A DNA stretch of 64,000 nucleotides from Flavobacterium flevense (GCF_900142775.1 NZ_FRCC01000001.1:310001-374000); one strand, 5' to 3'; positions 36,928 to 46,890 are shown, counted from the first letter of the stretch. The notes: generated by a model from the letters alone, not told the origin. Translations and numbers: made by a program.

Positions 36928-36951
36928 GGAAAGGGATTAATCTGGCAAAAA
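36928..36951 (-). promoter_or_regulatory. Candidate HTCS-type operator upstream of the second GH92 gene
   Basis: On the minus strand TTTTTGC, three bases and ATTAATCCCTT match the susC/inositol-oxygenase motif at 15 of 18 fixed positions. The -7 at the expected distance is poor. It lies in the 416-bp gap 36773-37188, which otherwise holds the susCD terminator and AT-rich sequence. Confidence 0.4.
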
Positions 36952-37105
36952 CAACTTTTGTATTCTCTTTTAAAACAGTTGAATTTCTTTTGATTAAAAA
37001 AAATTAAACTATTGAAACAAGTAAAAAATGTGCTTTTTCCTGATTTAAATAAAATTCATTTGTAGTGAGTAATAGCTCAGAATCGAATTATCATTTTTAA
37101 AAAAG

Positions 37106-37137
37106 AAAAGAGAAGAAGAACTGGCTTCTTCTCTTTT
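37106..37137 (-). terminator. Intrinsic terminator after susD
   Basis: The 13-bp stem AAAAGAGAAGAAG / CTTCTTCTCTTTT with a 6-nt loop is followed on the minus strand by CTTTTTT, 51 bp beyond the susD stop. It should limit read-through and make susCD more abundant than the enzyme genes. Confidence 0.78.
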
Positions 37138-37188
37138 CAGGGTTAAATAAATCACCAACTTAAATTAACCAATCAAACAATAAATAAA

Positions 37189-38802
37189 CTAATTATTAAC
37201 ATAATCCGGATTTTGAACCAAAGCAGGATTCAGTACCAGTGCAGTTGTTGGAATTGGGAAAACACGACGTTTTACATCTGTATCTGTTTTGAATCCCCAT
37301 TGTCCTTCAAATTTTCCAAAACGAATCATATCATTTCTATGCCATGCTTCCCATGCAAATTCACGGGATCTTTCTTTGTAAAGGTCTTCTAACGTGACAG
37401 CAGTCCATGGAGCTGCAGTAGTACGATTAGAACGTACAGTGTTTACTAACGAAAGTGGTGTGTCACCTAAAGTAGCAGCACCTCCTCTAAGAATAGCTTC
37501 GGCTTTCATCAAAAGGATATCTGAGTAACGTAAAAACGGTACATCATTATTTTGATTACGGCTAGTTGAAGTAGCGTCCGGATAGAACTTAATATTTCTA
37601 TATCCCATATTCCACGCAATTTCATCATTACCTAAATCTGTTAAAGGAACACTTTGACGAAGCACAATATTAGGAGTTAAGTTTACTTGATAAGTATAAG
37701 GATCTCCACCATCAGCTCCTGTATAGAATTGATCATATCCTTTTTTAGTTGTTGTAACCGTTAATGGTGTACCATTATTATTAAACTGTAAACCTGTCAG
37801 CCATTGTTGGTTACGAACATCATTAGCATCATTTTGAAAATGAGCATAGAATTCAGGCAATGTACTTCTTGGAGCACTAGGAGTAAAAGGTAAACCAAAT
37901 TTAGAACGCATAGAACGAGGTACATCATAACGTGCATGATACATCAATCCGCCACCTCCAACTGTTGGATCATAAGGAACAGCAAATATAAATTCTTTCA
38001 TTTGCGGACCATTATTTGATTTAAACATATTAAGGTACCCACTTAATGTCTCGACACTATAAGCTCCTGTTTTAATCACTTCATCACAAGCTGCAATACA
38101 ATCGTTGTTACGTTGTGTTCCTGTATAAACTTCCGCATTTAAATACATCTTAGCCAGTAAAGCGTTAGCTGTTTGCTTATTAGGTCTTCCATAAGTACTT
38201 ACACCTGTAACAGCGCTTAAATTAGGAAGAGCTTTTTTTAATTCTTTTTCAACAAAATTAAAAACCTCTACTCTGCTTGATTTAGCATGAGAAGAAAAAT
38301 CACCATAAAGTGTATCCAGCGGCACAGCACCAAAATTATCCATCATTACGAAATAAGAAATCGCACGCATGGTTTTTAATTCAGAAATCAAAGTCGATTT
38401 TTCAGTACCCTCAGGCATTGCTTCTTCTAAGATTGAAATAGCCTGATTGCTTTTACCTATCACACTGGATGACCAATACCAAAGACTACCTACAATTCCA
38501 TTATCAACTGTCCAGTCATGAAAGTGCATCGCAATATAATTTCTGTTGTCAAACCAGTTTCCTCCTCTTGCAGGCAAAATAGCCTCATCAGTAGTTAATG
38601 ATTGTGACCACCACCACGCGAATGAAAAATCACTACGAAAAGCTACATAAACCGGTCCTGTAGTCTGAATAAACTGTGTTGAATTTTGAGGAAAAACTTC
38701 TGGTGTCAGTTGTGTCGTAATTGGCACATCTAAATTTTCGCAGGACCCGAATAAACCAATAGCCAGTATTGGAAGCCCCAAATATTTTATTATTTTTTTC
38801 AT
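37189..38802 (-). CDS. SusD-like outer-membrane glycan-binding lipoprotein
   Basis: 537 residues with lipobox GLFGSC after a short signal. It is a TPR-type SusD/RagB protein with typical AKMYLNAEVYTGT, VPFLRYSDILLMKAEAILRG and the C-terminal REFAWEAWHRNDMIRFGKFEG. It sits on the cell surface as the lid of the SusC channel and binds the oligosaccharide. It begins 31 bp after susC. Confidence 0.95.
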   Translation of the reverse strand: MKKIIKYLGLPILAIGLFGSCENLDVPITTQLTPEVFPQNSTQFIQTTGPVYVAFRSDFSFAWWWSQSLTTDEAILPARGGNWFDNRNYIAMHFHDWTVDNGIVGSLWYWSSSVIGKSNQAISILEEAMPEGTEKSTLISELKTMRAISYFVMMDNFGAVPLDTLYGDFSSHAKSSRVEVFNFVEKELKKALPNLSAVTGVSTYGRPNKQTANALLAKMYLNAEVYTGTQRNNDCIAACDEVIKTGAYSVETLSGYLNMFKSNNGPQMKEFIFAVPYDPTVGGGGLMYHARYDVPRSMRSKFGLPFTPSAPRSTLPEFYAHFQNDANDVRNQQWLTGLQFNNNGTPLTVTTTKKGYDQFYTGADGGDPYTYQVNLTPNIVLRQSVPLTDLGNDEIAWNMGYRNIKFYPDATSTSRNQNNDVPFLRYSDILLMKAEAILRGGAATLGDTPLSLVNTVRSNRTTAAPWTAVTLEDLYKERSREFAWEAWHRNDMIRFGKFEGQWGFKTDTDVKRRVFPIPTTALVLNPALVQNPDYVNN

Positions 38803-38833
38803 AATATTTACAATTATTACAATTATTATTTTT

Positions 38834-41800
38834 TTAGAATACCACGTTTAAACCTAATAAGAATGATCTGGTTTTTGGGTAAAAATTATTCGAATCTACA
38901 CCAGGTGCAGTACCTCCTTGTTCTACCTCAGGATCAATTCCGCTGTATTTTGTAATTACAAATAAATTATTTACAGTGGTGTACATGCGTAAACTTTTAA
39001 CAAACTTGCTGATGTTTTTAAAGTTATAACCAAGAGTCGCATTATCCAATCTAATATAACTACCATCTTCTATAAAACGGGAAGAATAACGGTAAGAGTT
39101 AAGATCGTTTGGCGATTCATTTTGTGCATCAACTAAAATATTAGTAGTCATTGCCGTAGAAGGTCTGAATAAATCAGCACGGGTAGCATTGAAAATTTTA
39201 TTACCAAATACACCTCTGAAGAAAACACTCAAATCAAAATTCTTGTATTGGAAATTATTGGACCATCCTAATAATACTTTAGGTTGTGCATTTCCTACAT
39301 AGTGATAATCAACACCATTTAACGGAGTCGTAGTCAGGTTTCTGTCTTTGTCGTAATATTGAGAAACACCGTCAGCATTTTTACCGGCATAATCAAGAGT
39401 AAAAAATTGTCCAAGAGGCTTACCTTCTTTAAAAATTTGTAAAGTAGCTCCAGTTTGTCCTCCACCGTCAGGTTGTACTCTTCGGATAGAATCTCCTCCA
39501 ATAAAGAATGGGTTTGTTAATTTTACTATTTTATTTTTGTTACTCGCAATATTTAAATTAGTAGACCATGTAAAATTAGCCGTCTTAACCGGTGTAGCAC
39601 CTAAAGCGATTTCAATACCTTTATTAGACATCACACCACCATTAGCCACAATTGATCCTACAGGAACCAATACCGGATTTACCTGATAGTTAAAAATCAT
39701 GTCGGTTGTTTTCTTGTCGTAAACATCAACCGAAGCTGTTATTGCACCTTGTAATAAGGAAACATCAAGACCTAAGTTAGTTGTTGCTGTTTTTTCCCAT
39801 TTCAAATCAGGATTTGCAGCCTGTATAGGACCATAAGCACCTATTTGTTGTCCGTTATAATAGAATGTTCCGGCACTTCCTGAGATAAATTGAGCAGTAT
39901 ATGCATTAAATCCGGAAGAGTTACCTGTAACACCATAACTGGCACGTAATTTTAAATCGGTGAAAACACTCTGGTTTTGCATAAAGTTTTCTTTATCAAT
40001 TCTCCAGGCTCCACCCACAGAAGGGAAATAACCCCATCTATTGTTAGCACCAAATACAGAACCTCCATCTCTTCTTACAGTTCCCTGCAAAAGGTATTTG
40101 TCATTGTAGTTGTAGTTCACACGGGCAAATTGCGAAATCAAACGCGTTTTTTGATATGCCTGACTGTCTCCAAAGTTTACTACATAACCATTTACAGAAG
40201 TATAATTACTTAAAGCTAAGTTGTTATACCCAACATTATCTACAGGAAAATTAGTAGTAGTAGCCTGGAAACCATCACCTAAGGTGTTTTCCTGCCATGA
40301 ATATCCTAAAACAGCTTTGATTTTATGATTTCCAAAATCTTTATCCCAGTTTAAAAAACTCTCTATGATGTTATTTGTTGTTTCATAGTAATTTCTTAAT
40401 GCTGAACCATTTACACCAAAATTAACTAAACTTTTTGTCAAAGGTGGATCTGGATTGTTGTAGAAGTTAGCACTGTTATATTGAGAATAGTAGCTATCAT
40501 AAAACTCTCCGTGAGAAACACTTAATTTTTGATGAGCAATATTTAAATTATACGTAAATCCAAATGGAAGTTTTACCTCTGTAGTGAAGTTTCCGATAAG
40601 ATTGTTTGTCTTAGTTTCATCAGTACCGTGCTCAATCAAAGCTACCGGGTTGAAATATCCTGTACTGGTAAAATTCTCAAAAAAGCTACCATCTTCATTT
40701 CTAACAGGAGAAACCGGAAGGTGATTGATAGATTGTAAAAGTACCGTATTACGTTGAGGAACATTTATATATTTACTGGTAGAATTAGTAACATTTAATC
40801 CAAATTTTACCTTATCATCAAATGCATATTGTTCAACAGATAAACGGGCAATTACACGTCCAAAATCATTTTTCTTAAGAATACCTTCTCTTTTGATAGA
40901 AGTTAAACTCGCAGAATAGCTTCCTCTTTCACCTCCGCCACTTATCGATAAGTTATGGCTACTTGAAAGTGCTCCTGATCTTAAAATCTCATCTTGCCAG
41001 TTTGTATTTGCTCCTTTATCATTTTCAGGAGTAAAATTCAAATTATTTTTAGTAGTGAAAGCTCTCAGCTGAGCAGCATTCATCATATCTAATTGGTTAG
41101 AAACATTTTCAATACCAAAATAATTATTGTATGCAATTTGAGTTCTTTCCTTACTACCTTTTTTAGTAGTAACCATAATAACTCCATTTGCAGCTCTGTT
41201 ACCATAAATTGCAGTTGCAGCAGCATCCTTAAGTACATCAATAGTTGCAATATCATCAGGTGAAATCATCGAAATATCTACACCCGGGATTCCGTCTACC
41301 ACATAAAATGGACCTTGAGAACTATTTAAAGTAGAAACACCACGCATTACTACTGAAGCTGCTCTTGTTGGGTCACCACTGGATGAAATATTTAAACCGG
41401 CAACTTTTCCCTGAAGCAATTGCCCCACATCACTAATAGCTCCTTTATTCATATCCTCTGCTTTTACAGAAGTTACAGATGTTGTTAAGTTTTTTCGGGA
41501 TCCTTTACCGTAACCTACTACTACTACCTGCTCTAAATTATTAGCTCCTGAAAGTAATTTAATGGTCAGGTTCGTTTTTGCCCCACTTAATTTAACACTT
41601 TGATCAGCAAAACCAACATAAGAAACCACTATTCCAGCATTTGGATTAGAAACTTCTAGTCTAAATTTTCCATCTAAATCTGTTACAACACCATTTTTCG
41701 TTCCGCTTTCTAAAACATTTGCACCAGGTAAAGGCATATTCTGATCGTCTACCACCTTACCAGACACCTGTGTTTTTTGTGCCCACGAATTAATTGAAAA

Positions 41801-41848
41801 CGCTATTAAGAAAAATAACGTCAATAATTTGAATTTGGTTTTTTTCAT
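38834..41848 (-). CDS. SusC-like TonB-dependent outer-membrane transporter
   Basis: 1004 residues. A signal peptide (to about residue 23) is followed by a carboxypeptidase-D-like domain (QVSGKVVDDQNMPLPGANVL), a TonB box region (VVVVGYGKGSRKNLTTSV), a plug domain (GQLLQGKVAGLNISSSGDP, RGVSTLNSSQGPFYVVDGIPG) and a C-terminal barrel ending in an aromatic residue (LGLNVVF). It imports the oligosaccharide bound by SusD using TonB energy. It is the first gene of the minus-strand locus, divergent from the inositol oxygenase operon, and its promoter shares an operator with that operon. Confidence 0.96.
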   Translation of the reverse strand: MKKTKFKLLTLFFLIAFSINSWAQKTQVSGKVVDDQNMPLPGANVLESGTKNGVVTDLDGKFRLEVSNPNAGIVVSYVGFADQSVKLSGAKTNLTIKLLSGANNLEQVVVVGYGKGSRKNLTTSVTSVKAEDMNKGAISDVGQLLQGKVAGLNISSSGDPTRAASVVMRGVSTLNSSQGPFYVVDGIPGVDISMISPDDIATIDVLKDAAATAIYGNRAANGVIMVTTKKGSKERTQIAYNNYFGIENVSNQLDMMNAAQLRAFTTKNNLNFTPENDKGANTNWQDEILRSGALSSSHNLSISGGGERGSYSASLTSIKREGILKKNDFGRVIARLSVEQYAFDDKVKFGLNVTNSTSKYINVPQRNTVLLQSINHLPVSPVRNEDGSFFENFTSTGYFNPVALIEHGTDETKTNNLIGNFTTEVKLPFGFTYNLNIAHQKLSVSHGEFYDSYYSQYNSANFYNNPDPPLTKSLVNFGVNGSALRNYYETTNNIIESFLNWDKDFGNHKIKAVLGYSWQENTLGDGFQATTTNFPVDNVGYNNLALSNYTSVNGYVVNFGDSQAYQKTRLISQFARVNYNYNDKYLLQGTVRRDGGSVFGANNRWGYFPSVGGAWRIDKENFMQNQSVFTDLKLRASYGVTGNSSGFNAYTAQFISGSAGTFYYNGQQIGAYGPIQAANPDLKWEKTATTNLGLDVSLLQGAITASVDVYDKKTTDMIFNYQVNPVLVPVGSIVANGGVMSNKGIEIALGATPVKTANFTWSTNLNIASNKNKIVKLTNPFFIGGDSIRRVQPDGGGQTGATLQIFKEGKPLGQFFTLDYAGKNADGVSQYYDKDRNLTTTPLNGVDYHYVGNAQPKVLLGWSNNFQYKNFDLSVFFRGVFGNKIFNATRADLFRPSTAMTTNILVDAQNESPNDLNSYRYSSRFIEDGSYIRLDNATLGYNFKNISKFVKSLRMYTTVNNLFVITKYSGIDPEVEQGGTAPGVDSNNFYPKTRSFLLGLNVVF

Positions 41849-41879
41849 TTTTAATTAGTATTAGTTAATAATATTATGG

Positions 41880-41949
41880 TAAAATTAACAGTAATGTGAA
41901 TCTTCGGAATGGATAAATTCGTCAAAAACATATAAAATACAGTCAAAAA
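41880..41949 (-). promoter_or_regulatory. susC promoter with 21-bp direct-repeat operator
   Basis: On the minus strand TTTTTGAC occurs twice with a 21-bp period (41949-41942 and 41928-41921). The second copy continues, after CGA (the C is counted in the repeat), into ATTTATCCATT (41918-41908). Exactly 20 nt later is TAATTTTA (41887-41880), a near -7 element. The same composite sequence with the same 20-nt spacing precedes the inositol oxygenase gene. It suits a dimeric AraC-type activator, probably the HTCS. Confidence 0.65.
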
Positions 41950-42300
41950 TGCGCAATGAAAGCGTGTTAAAAATACATTTTACACTTTTTACACTGCATT
42001 TTTTTATATTATAAACAACAAAATCCTTGATTTACGGCACATTACATACAACCCCAATACAAAATAACGTTAGAAAAGATTTAAGTTAATTTTTTTCTTG
42101 TCTTTAACACTTATAATAATAGAAACCAGAAAACAACCTAAGAAAAAAATTACTTAAAGAGCAGTAAACTGTATAACAGCTCCTTTTTCCAGATAAAAAA
42201 GACAGAATAGCTCAACACATTTTTAATTAAAGTATCACACCTATAGCATCATAAATAAACATTACGCAATTTATTAATCAAAAAATTAGCGGTATGAAAA

Positions 42301-42360
42301 ATTTATCCATGTTTTTGAATCATTTATCCATTTTGAAAAGGCAATATCTATTTAATTTTG
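42301..42360 (+). promoter_or_regulatory. Inositol oxygenase promoter with 21-bp direct-repeat operator
   Basis: ATTTATCCAT occurs at 42301-42310 and 42322-42331 (period 21). TTTTTGA (42312-42318) precedes the second copy by three bases. TTTG (42332-42335), a 17-nt gap and TAATTTTG (42353-42360) form a Bacteroidota promoter. The 575-bp divergent gap 41849-42423 holds this site, the susC site at its other end, and between them AT-rich sequence with no further element that I recognise. Confidence 0.68.
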
Positions 42361-42423
42361 ATATTCATAGAATTAGCCACCGCTTATCTCATTAAATATT
42401 CACTATTACATAAAACAAACCAA

Positions 42424-43305
42424 ATGGAAAAAATCAATAACTCAGACAAGTTTAATAATCCAATGCATCAAATTGATGACTGGGAAGAAAACCTAATAGA
42501 GCGTTATCCGGATCCTGCTGCCGATACAAAGGAGAAAGAAGAATTCCGTAATTACGTAGATTCAGAAAGAGTAGAAACCGTAAGAGAGTTTTACAGAATT
42601 AACCATACGTATCAGACTTATGATTTTGTGTGCGAAAAAGAAAAAGAATTCTTAAAATTTGATCGAAAAGAAATGTCCTTATGGGAAGCAGTAGATTTCC
42701 TAAACACCTTAGTAGATGATAGTGACCCGGATATCGATTTGGATCAATTCCAACATTTATTACAAACCTCTGAAGCCATCCGTGCCGATGGTCACCCGGA
42801 TTGGTTTGTGCTTACCGGATTTTTACACGACATCGGAAAAGTGTTGTGTCTTTTTGGAGAACCACAATGGGCAGTTGTAGGAGATACTTTCCCTGTGGGC
42901 TGTAAATTCTCAGATAAAATAGTTTATCCGGAATTTTTTGCTGCAAATCCTGATAGTACTAACGAAAAATACAATACTAAATACGGTGTTTATACTCCAA
43001 ATTGCGGATTAGATAACGTGAAAATGAGCTGGGGACACGACGAATATTTGTACCAGATCATGAAAGATTATTTGCCGGAGCCTGCATTGTACATGATTCG
43101 TTATCATTCTTTCTATTCACAACACCGTGAAAATGCTTATACACACTTAATGACCGAAAAAGACATTGAAATGTTCGAATGGGTAAAAAAATTCAATCCT
43201 TATGATTTGTATACAAAAGCACCTATAAAACCGGATTCGAAAGCTTTGCGACCTTATTATGAAGAATTAGTGGCTAAATATTTACCTGCCAAATTAAAAT
43301 TCTAA
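42424..43305 (+). CDS. myo-Inositol oxygenase
   Basis: 293 residues from the start at 42424; an upstream in-frame ATG at 42358 overlaps the -7 element and is rejected. The protein aligns in pattern with animal and plant MIOX (about 285 residues): all six di-iron ligands are present as H124, H135, D136, H205, H228 and D261, in GHPDW, FLHDIGK, WGHDE, RYHSFYS and NPYDLYTK. It oxidises myo-inositol with O2 to D-glucuronate in the cytoplasm. This gene is uncommon in bacteria. Its operon continues with a sodium symporter, a NagB fusion and a UxuB-like reductase, so glucuronate would go on to fructuronate (UxaC) and mannonate. Confidence 0.96.
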   Translation: MEKINNSDKFNNPMHQIDDWEENLIERYPDPAADTKEKEEFRNYVDSERVETVREFYRINHTYQTYDFVCEKEKEFLKFDRKEMSLWEAVDFLNTLVDDSDPDIDLDQFQHLLQTSEAIRADGHPDWFVLTGFLHDIGKVLCLFGEPQWAVVGDTFPVGCKFSDKIVYPEFFAANPDSTNEKYNTKYGVYTPNCGLDNVKMSWGHDEYLYQIMKDYLPEPALYMIRYHSFYSQHRENAYTHLMTEKDIEMFEWVKKFNPYDLYTKAPIKPDSKALRPYYEELVAKYLPAKLKF

Positions 43306-43336
43306 CTCATATCCTATAACTTAATAACCTATTGAA

Positions 43337-44917
43337 ATGTTATATACCTATTTAGGCTTTTTTGGATTCACGCTCCTAGTTATTTTTTATACCAGTTACA
43401 AACTCCGAAAAGATAACCTTGACACTTCAAATGGCTATTTCTTAGCAGGAAAAAGTTTAACCGCACCCATAATTGCGGGTTCGATGATTCTTACTAATAT
43501 CTCAACGGAGCATTTAATAGGAATGAACGGAAGCTCGTATAAAAACGGAATTATCGTTATTGCCTGGGAAGTTACCTCGGCAATAGCCTTAGTTATAGCG
43601 GCAATTTTTATCATTCCGCGATTTATGAAAATGAGACTCACTACAATTCCGGAGTTTCTGGAAAAAAGATTCGATTCTCAAATTCGCTCTATCGTAGCTT
43701 TTTTATTAATGAGTTCCTTTGTAGTTACCTTATTGCCTATTGTTTTGTATTCAGGAGCAATCAATATCGAAAGCATTTTTGACTTTGCAACTGTTTTTTC
43801 AATTTCTAAAGAACAATCTTTAGTTTACACAGTTCTGGTAATTGGTATAATTGGTTCAGCTTATGCCATTTTTGGCGGATTAAAAGCTGTAGCTTTTTCA
43901 GACACTCTTAATGGAGTGGGATTAATGCTTGGTGGTTTATTAGTTCCGGCTATTGCTTTGTACCAAATTGGGGATGGAAATGTTTTTGACGGAGTAAGTA
44001 CCATTTATAATTTTGCTCCAAAAAAATTCGACATCATCGGGAGCGAAGATTCCGTATTGCCTTTTTCCACACTTTTTACCGGACTTATGATTAACCAAAT
44101 TTATTTTTGGGGAATGAATCAAACTATTATCCAAAGGGCTTTTGGTGCTAAAAACTTAGTCGAAGCACAAAAAGGATTAATCTATACCGGAATTTTTAAG
44201 TTATTGATGCCTTTGATTATTGTACTTCCCGGTTTAATAGGATATTATTATTTTCAGGAACAACATTATGACAAACCGGATTTGATTTACCCGTTATTAG
44301 TCAAAAAAGTGCTACCCACCTACCTTTATGGCTTGTTTGCTGCAGTAATTTTAGGAGCAGTGCTCAGTACTTTTAATAGCGTGCTGAACTCTGCAAGTAC
44401 CATTTTTTGTATGGATATTTATAAAAAAAGTTTCAACCAAAATGTATCAGACAAAAAACTGGTATATTATGGTAAGATTTCATCAGTCGTACTTGCTGTT
44501 TTATCTATTTCTGTTGCCCCATTAGTAGCTTATGCTCCTTCGGGATTGTACTTTTTATTACAGGAATTAAACGGAATTTTCTTTATACCGATTTCTTCTA
44601 TTCTGGTAGCAGGTTTATTTTTTAAACAAGTCAATGCTGTGGGTGCTAAAGCCGGACTGTTCTTTGGTTTTCTTTTTTACATCTTAACTTCATTTGTATT
44701 CAAAATAGACATTCATTTTGTTCATTTATGGGGAATTGAATTTGTACTGAACTTCATTATTATGTTTGTCGTTTCAAAAATGTATGCAACTTCAAAATCA
44801 AACACAGAATATGAAGAAAATTTAGCCAATAACTACGAGAAATCCTGGTCAGGAATAAATATTGCAGGCAGTATTTTAGTATTCTTAACCATCTTAATAT
44901 ATATTTTACTGTCATAG
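43337..44917 (+). CDS. Sodium:solute symporter (SSS/SLC5 family)
   Basis: 526 residues, about 13-14 membrane helices. SSS features: GYFLAGKSLTAPIIAGSMIL, TNISTEHLIGMNG, AIFGGLKAVAFSDTLNG and FAAVILGAVLSTFNSVLNSA (the conserved helix with sodium-site Ser/Thr). It imports a sugar, polyol or uronate with Na+. It begins 31 bp after the inositol oxygenase gene, and SLC5 includes inositol carriers, so myo-inositol is the likely cargo by context. Glucuronate or an inositol glycoside are alternatives. Confidence 0.9.
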   Translation: MLYTYLGFFGFTLLVIFYTSYKLRKDNLDTSNGYFLAGKSLTAPIIAGSMILTNISTEHLIGMNGSSYKNGIIVIAWEVTSAIALVIAAIFIIPRFMKMRLTTIPEFLEKRFDSQIRSIVAFLLMSSFVVTLLPIVLYSGAINIESIFDFATVFSISKEQSLVYTVLVIGIIGSAYAIFGGLKAVAFSDTLNGVGLMLGGLLVPAIALYQIGDGNVFDGVSTIYNFAPKKFDIIGSEDSVLPFSTLFTGLMINQIYFWGMNQTIIQRAFGAKNLVEAQKGLIYTGIFKLLMPLIIVLPGLIGYYYFQEQHYDKPDLIYPLLVKKVLPTYLYGLFAAVILGAVLSTFNSVLNSASTIFCMDIYKKSFNQNVSDKKLVYYGKISSVVLAVLSISVAPLVAYAPSGLYFLLQELNGIFFIPISSILVAGLFFKQVNAVGAKAGLFFGFLFYILTSFVFKIDIHFVHLWGIEFVLNFIIMFVVSKMYATSKSNTEYEENLANNYEKSWSGINIAGSILVFLTILIYILLS

Positions 44918-44961
44918 TACAACATTAAATCCATTTTCAAAAAACACGAAAAAACATTACG

Positions 44962-46890
44962 ATGATAAAAAGCAATATCGATAAAGCTACAGGATTTGAA
45001 AAAAGATTCGAAAACATCAATACCGTCGTTTTCGAAAATTCAAAAACAGCTTCTATAGCCGTTGCACAAGAAATTGCGGCATTAATTCGATTCAAACAAC
45101 AGCAAAATGAATCTTGTGTTCTTGGTCTTGCAACCGGCTCATCGCCAAAAGGTTTGTATGCCGAACTGGTGAGAATGCATAAAGAAGAAGGTCTTAGTTT
45201 CCGGAATGTAATTACCTTCAATCTGGATGAATATTACCCAATGGAACCCGATTCCATCAATAGCTATGTACGCTTTATGAAGGAATTGTTATTAGAGCAG
45301 GTAGATATTTTACCTGAAAACTACAACATTCCGGATGGTACTTTGCCTAAAGAAAAAATACAAGATTATTGTGCCCAATATGAGGAAAAAATTGAAGCTT
45401 TGGGCGGAATCGATTTGCAAATTCTGGGAATCGGCGGTAACGGGCATATTGGTTTTAACGAATCAGGTTCTTTACAAAATTCGAAAACAAGATTAGTTGC
45501 TTTAGACCATATTACCAGAGTTGCTGCAAGTAAAGATTTCTCCGGATTAACTAATACGCCTAGAACTGCAATTACCCTTGGCGTAAAAAAAATAATGGAA
45601 GCCAAACAAGTAATTCTAATGGCTTGGGGCGAAGGAAAATCTAACATTGTAAAAGCTTCTGCTGAAGGAACTGTAACAAATCTGATACCCGCTTCTTTTT
45701 TGCAGGAACACAACAATGCCATTTTTGTTTTAGATCAGGAAGCTGCTTCTAAACTCACCCGAATCAATACTCCGTGGTTAGTTGAAAAAATTGCTTGGAC
45801 TGATAAATTAACCCGAAAAGCTGTTTTACGAATGGCACTCGACTTAAAAAAGCCTATTTTAAGACTTACCGATGCCGATTATATCGAAAACGGGATGAGT
45901 GATTTATTAGCCGATTCAGGTCCTGCTTATAACATTAACATCAATATTTTTAACAAATTACAACATACTATTACAGGTTGGCCAGGTGGGAAACCCAATG
46001 CCGATGACAGCAACAGGCCGGAACGTGCAGAGCCTTCCAGAAAAAGAGTGCTTATTTTTAGTCCGCATCCTGATGATGATATTATTAGTATGGGAGGAAC
46101 TTTTATGCGTTTGCAAGAGCAGGGTCACGAAGTGCATGTAGCTTATCAAACTTCAGGAAATATCGCTGTAGCTGATAGTGAAGCCGAGAGATTTGCGCGT
46201 TTTGTATGCGATTACAATGAAAAATTTGGAATAGACAGTCCGCAGGCAGATACTATTTACCAAAAAGCACATGAGTTCCTGATTAACAAAAAAACAAGTC
46301 AAAAAGACATTCCCGAAGTAAGACACCTTAAAGGGCTTATTCGAAAAGGAGAAGCTCGTGCTACAGCTCATTTTGTGGGTTTAACTGACGATCAAATTCA
46401 CTTTATGGATTTGCCTTTTTACGAAACGGGAACTATCGAAAAGAAACCTTTAGGAGAAGCTGACATTCAACTAACAATGGAACTTATTGAAAAAATCCAA
46501 CCGCATCAGATATTTGCTGCCGGTGATCTTGCCGATCCACATGGAACGCACAAAGTTTGCTTAGACGCTATTCTGGAAGCCGTAAAAAATCTTAAACCAA
46601 AAGATTTCATGAAAGACTGCTGGTTATGGCTTTATCGTGGTGCCTGGCAAGAATGGGGCATTGACGAAATAGAAATGGCGGTACCAATGAGTCCTGATCA
46701 GGTATTAGCAAAACGACATGGAATTTTTAAACATCAATCACAAAAAGATGGTGTAGTATTTCAAGGTACAGATGCAAGGGAATTTTGGCAAAGAGCCGAA
46801 GACCGAAATAAAGAAACTGCCGAATTATATGACCAACTCGGTTTATCTAATTACGCAGCAATGGAAGCCTTTGTAAGGTGGAAATTCTAA
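44962..46890 (+). CDS. Glucosamine-6-phosphate deaminase-like / PIG-L deacetylase fusion
   Basis: 642 residues in two parts. Residues 1-~300 are NagB-like, with ATGSSPKGLY, FNLDEYYPM (D89) and GIGGNGHIGFNES (N160, H162, E167; Asn instead of the E. coli Asp, as I recall for Gram-positive NagB). Residues ~365-642 are a PIG-L/LmbE-type zinc deacetylase, with FSPHPDDDIISMGGTFMRL and DLADPHGTHK. This fusion is a known Bacteroidota type (BT_0258-like), whose substrate I do not know. NagB turns GlcN-6-P into fructose-6-P and ammonia, while PIG-L enzymes de-N-acetylate GlcNAc conjugates, including GlcNAc-inositol lipids. It therefore suits GlcNAc released by GH89. Confidence 0.88.
   Translation: MIKSNIDKATGFEKRFENINTVVFENSKTASIAVAQEIAALIRFKQQQNESCVLGLATGSSPKGLYAELVRMHKEEGLSFRNVITFNLDEYYPMEPDSINSYVRFMKELLLEQVDILPENYNIPDGTLPKEKIQDYCAQYEEKIEALGGIDLQILGIGGNGHIGFNESGSLQNSKTRLVALDHITRVAASKDFSGLTNTPRTAITLGVKKIMEAKQVILMAWGEGKSNIVKASAEGTVTNLIPASFLQEHNNAIFVLDQEAASKLTRINTPWLVEKIAWTDKLTRKAVLRMALDLKKPILRLTDADYIENGMSDLLADSGPAYNININIFNKLQHTITGWPGGKPNADDSNRPERAEPSRKRVLIFSPHPDDDIISMGGTFMRLQEQGHEVHVAYQTSGNIAVADSEAERFARFVCDYNEKFGIDSPQADTIYQKAHEFLINKKTSQKDIPEVRHLKGLIRKGEARATAHFVGLTDDQIHFMDLPFYETGTIEKKPLGEADIQLTMELIEKIQPHQIFAAGDLADPHGTHKVCLDAILEAVKNLKPKDFMKDCWLWLYRGAWQEWGIDEIEMAVPMSPDQVLAKRHGIFKHQSQKDGVVFQGTDAREFWQRAEDRNKETAELYDQLGLSNYAAMEAFVRWKF

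Noticed and set aside
42358..42423. N-terminal extension of inositol oxygenase by 22 residues
   Set aside because: The upstream ATG overlaps the -7 promoter element, so it would not be in the transcript; the start at 42424 gives the normal MIOX length.
45430..45480. Loss of a catalytic Asp in the NagB domain (Asn160)
   Set aside because: I recall Asn at this position in active Gram-positive NagB proteins, so it is not evidence of inactivity by itself.
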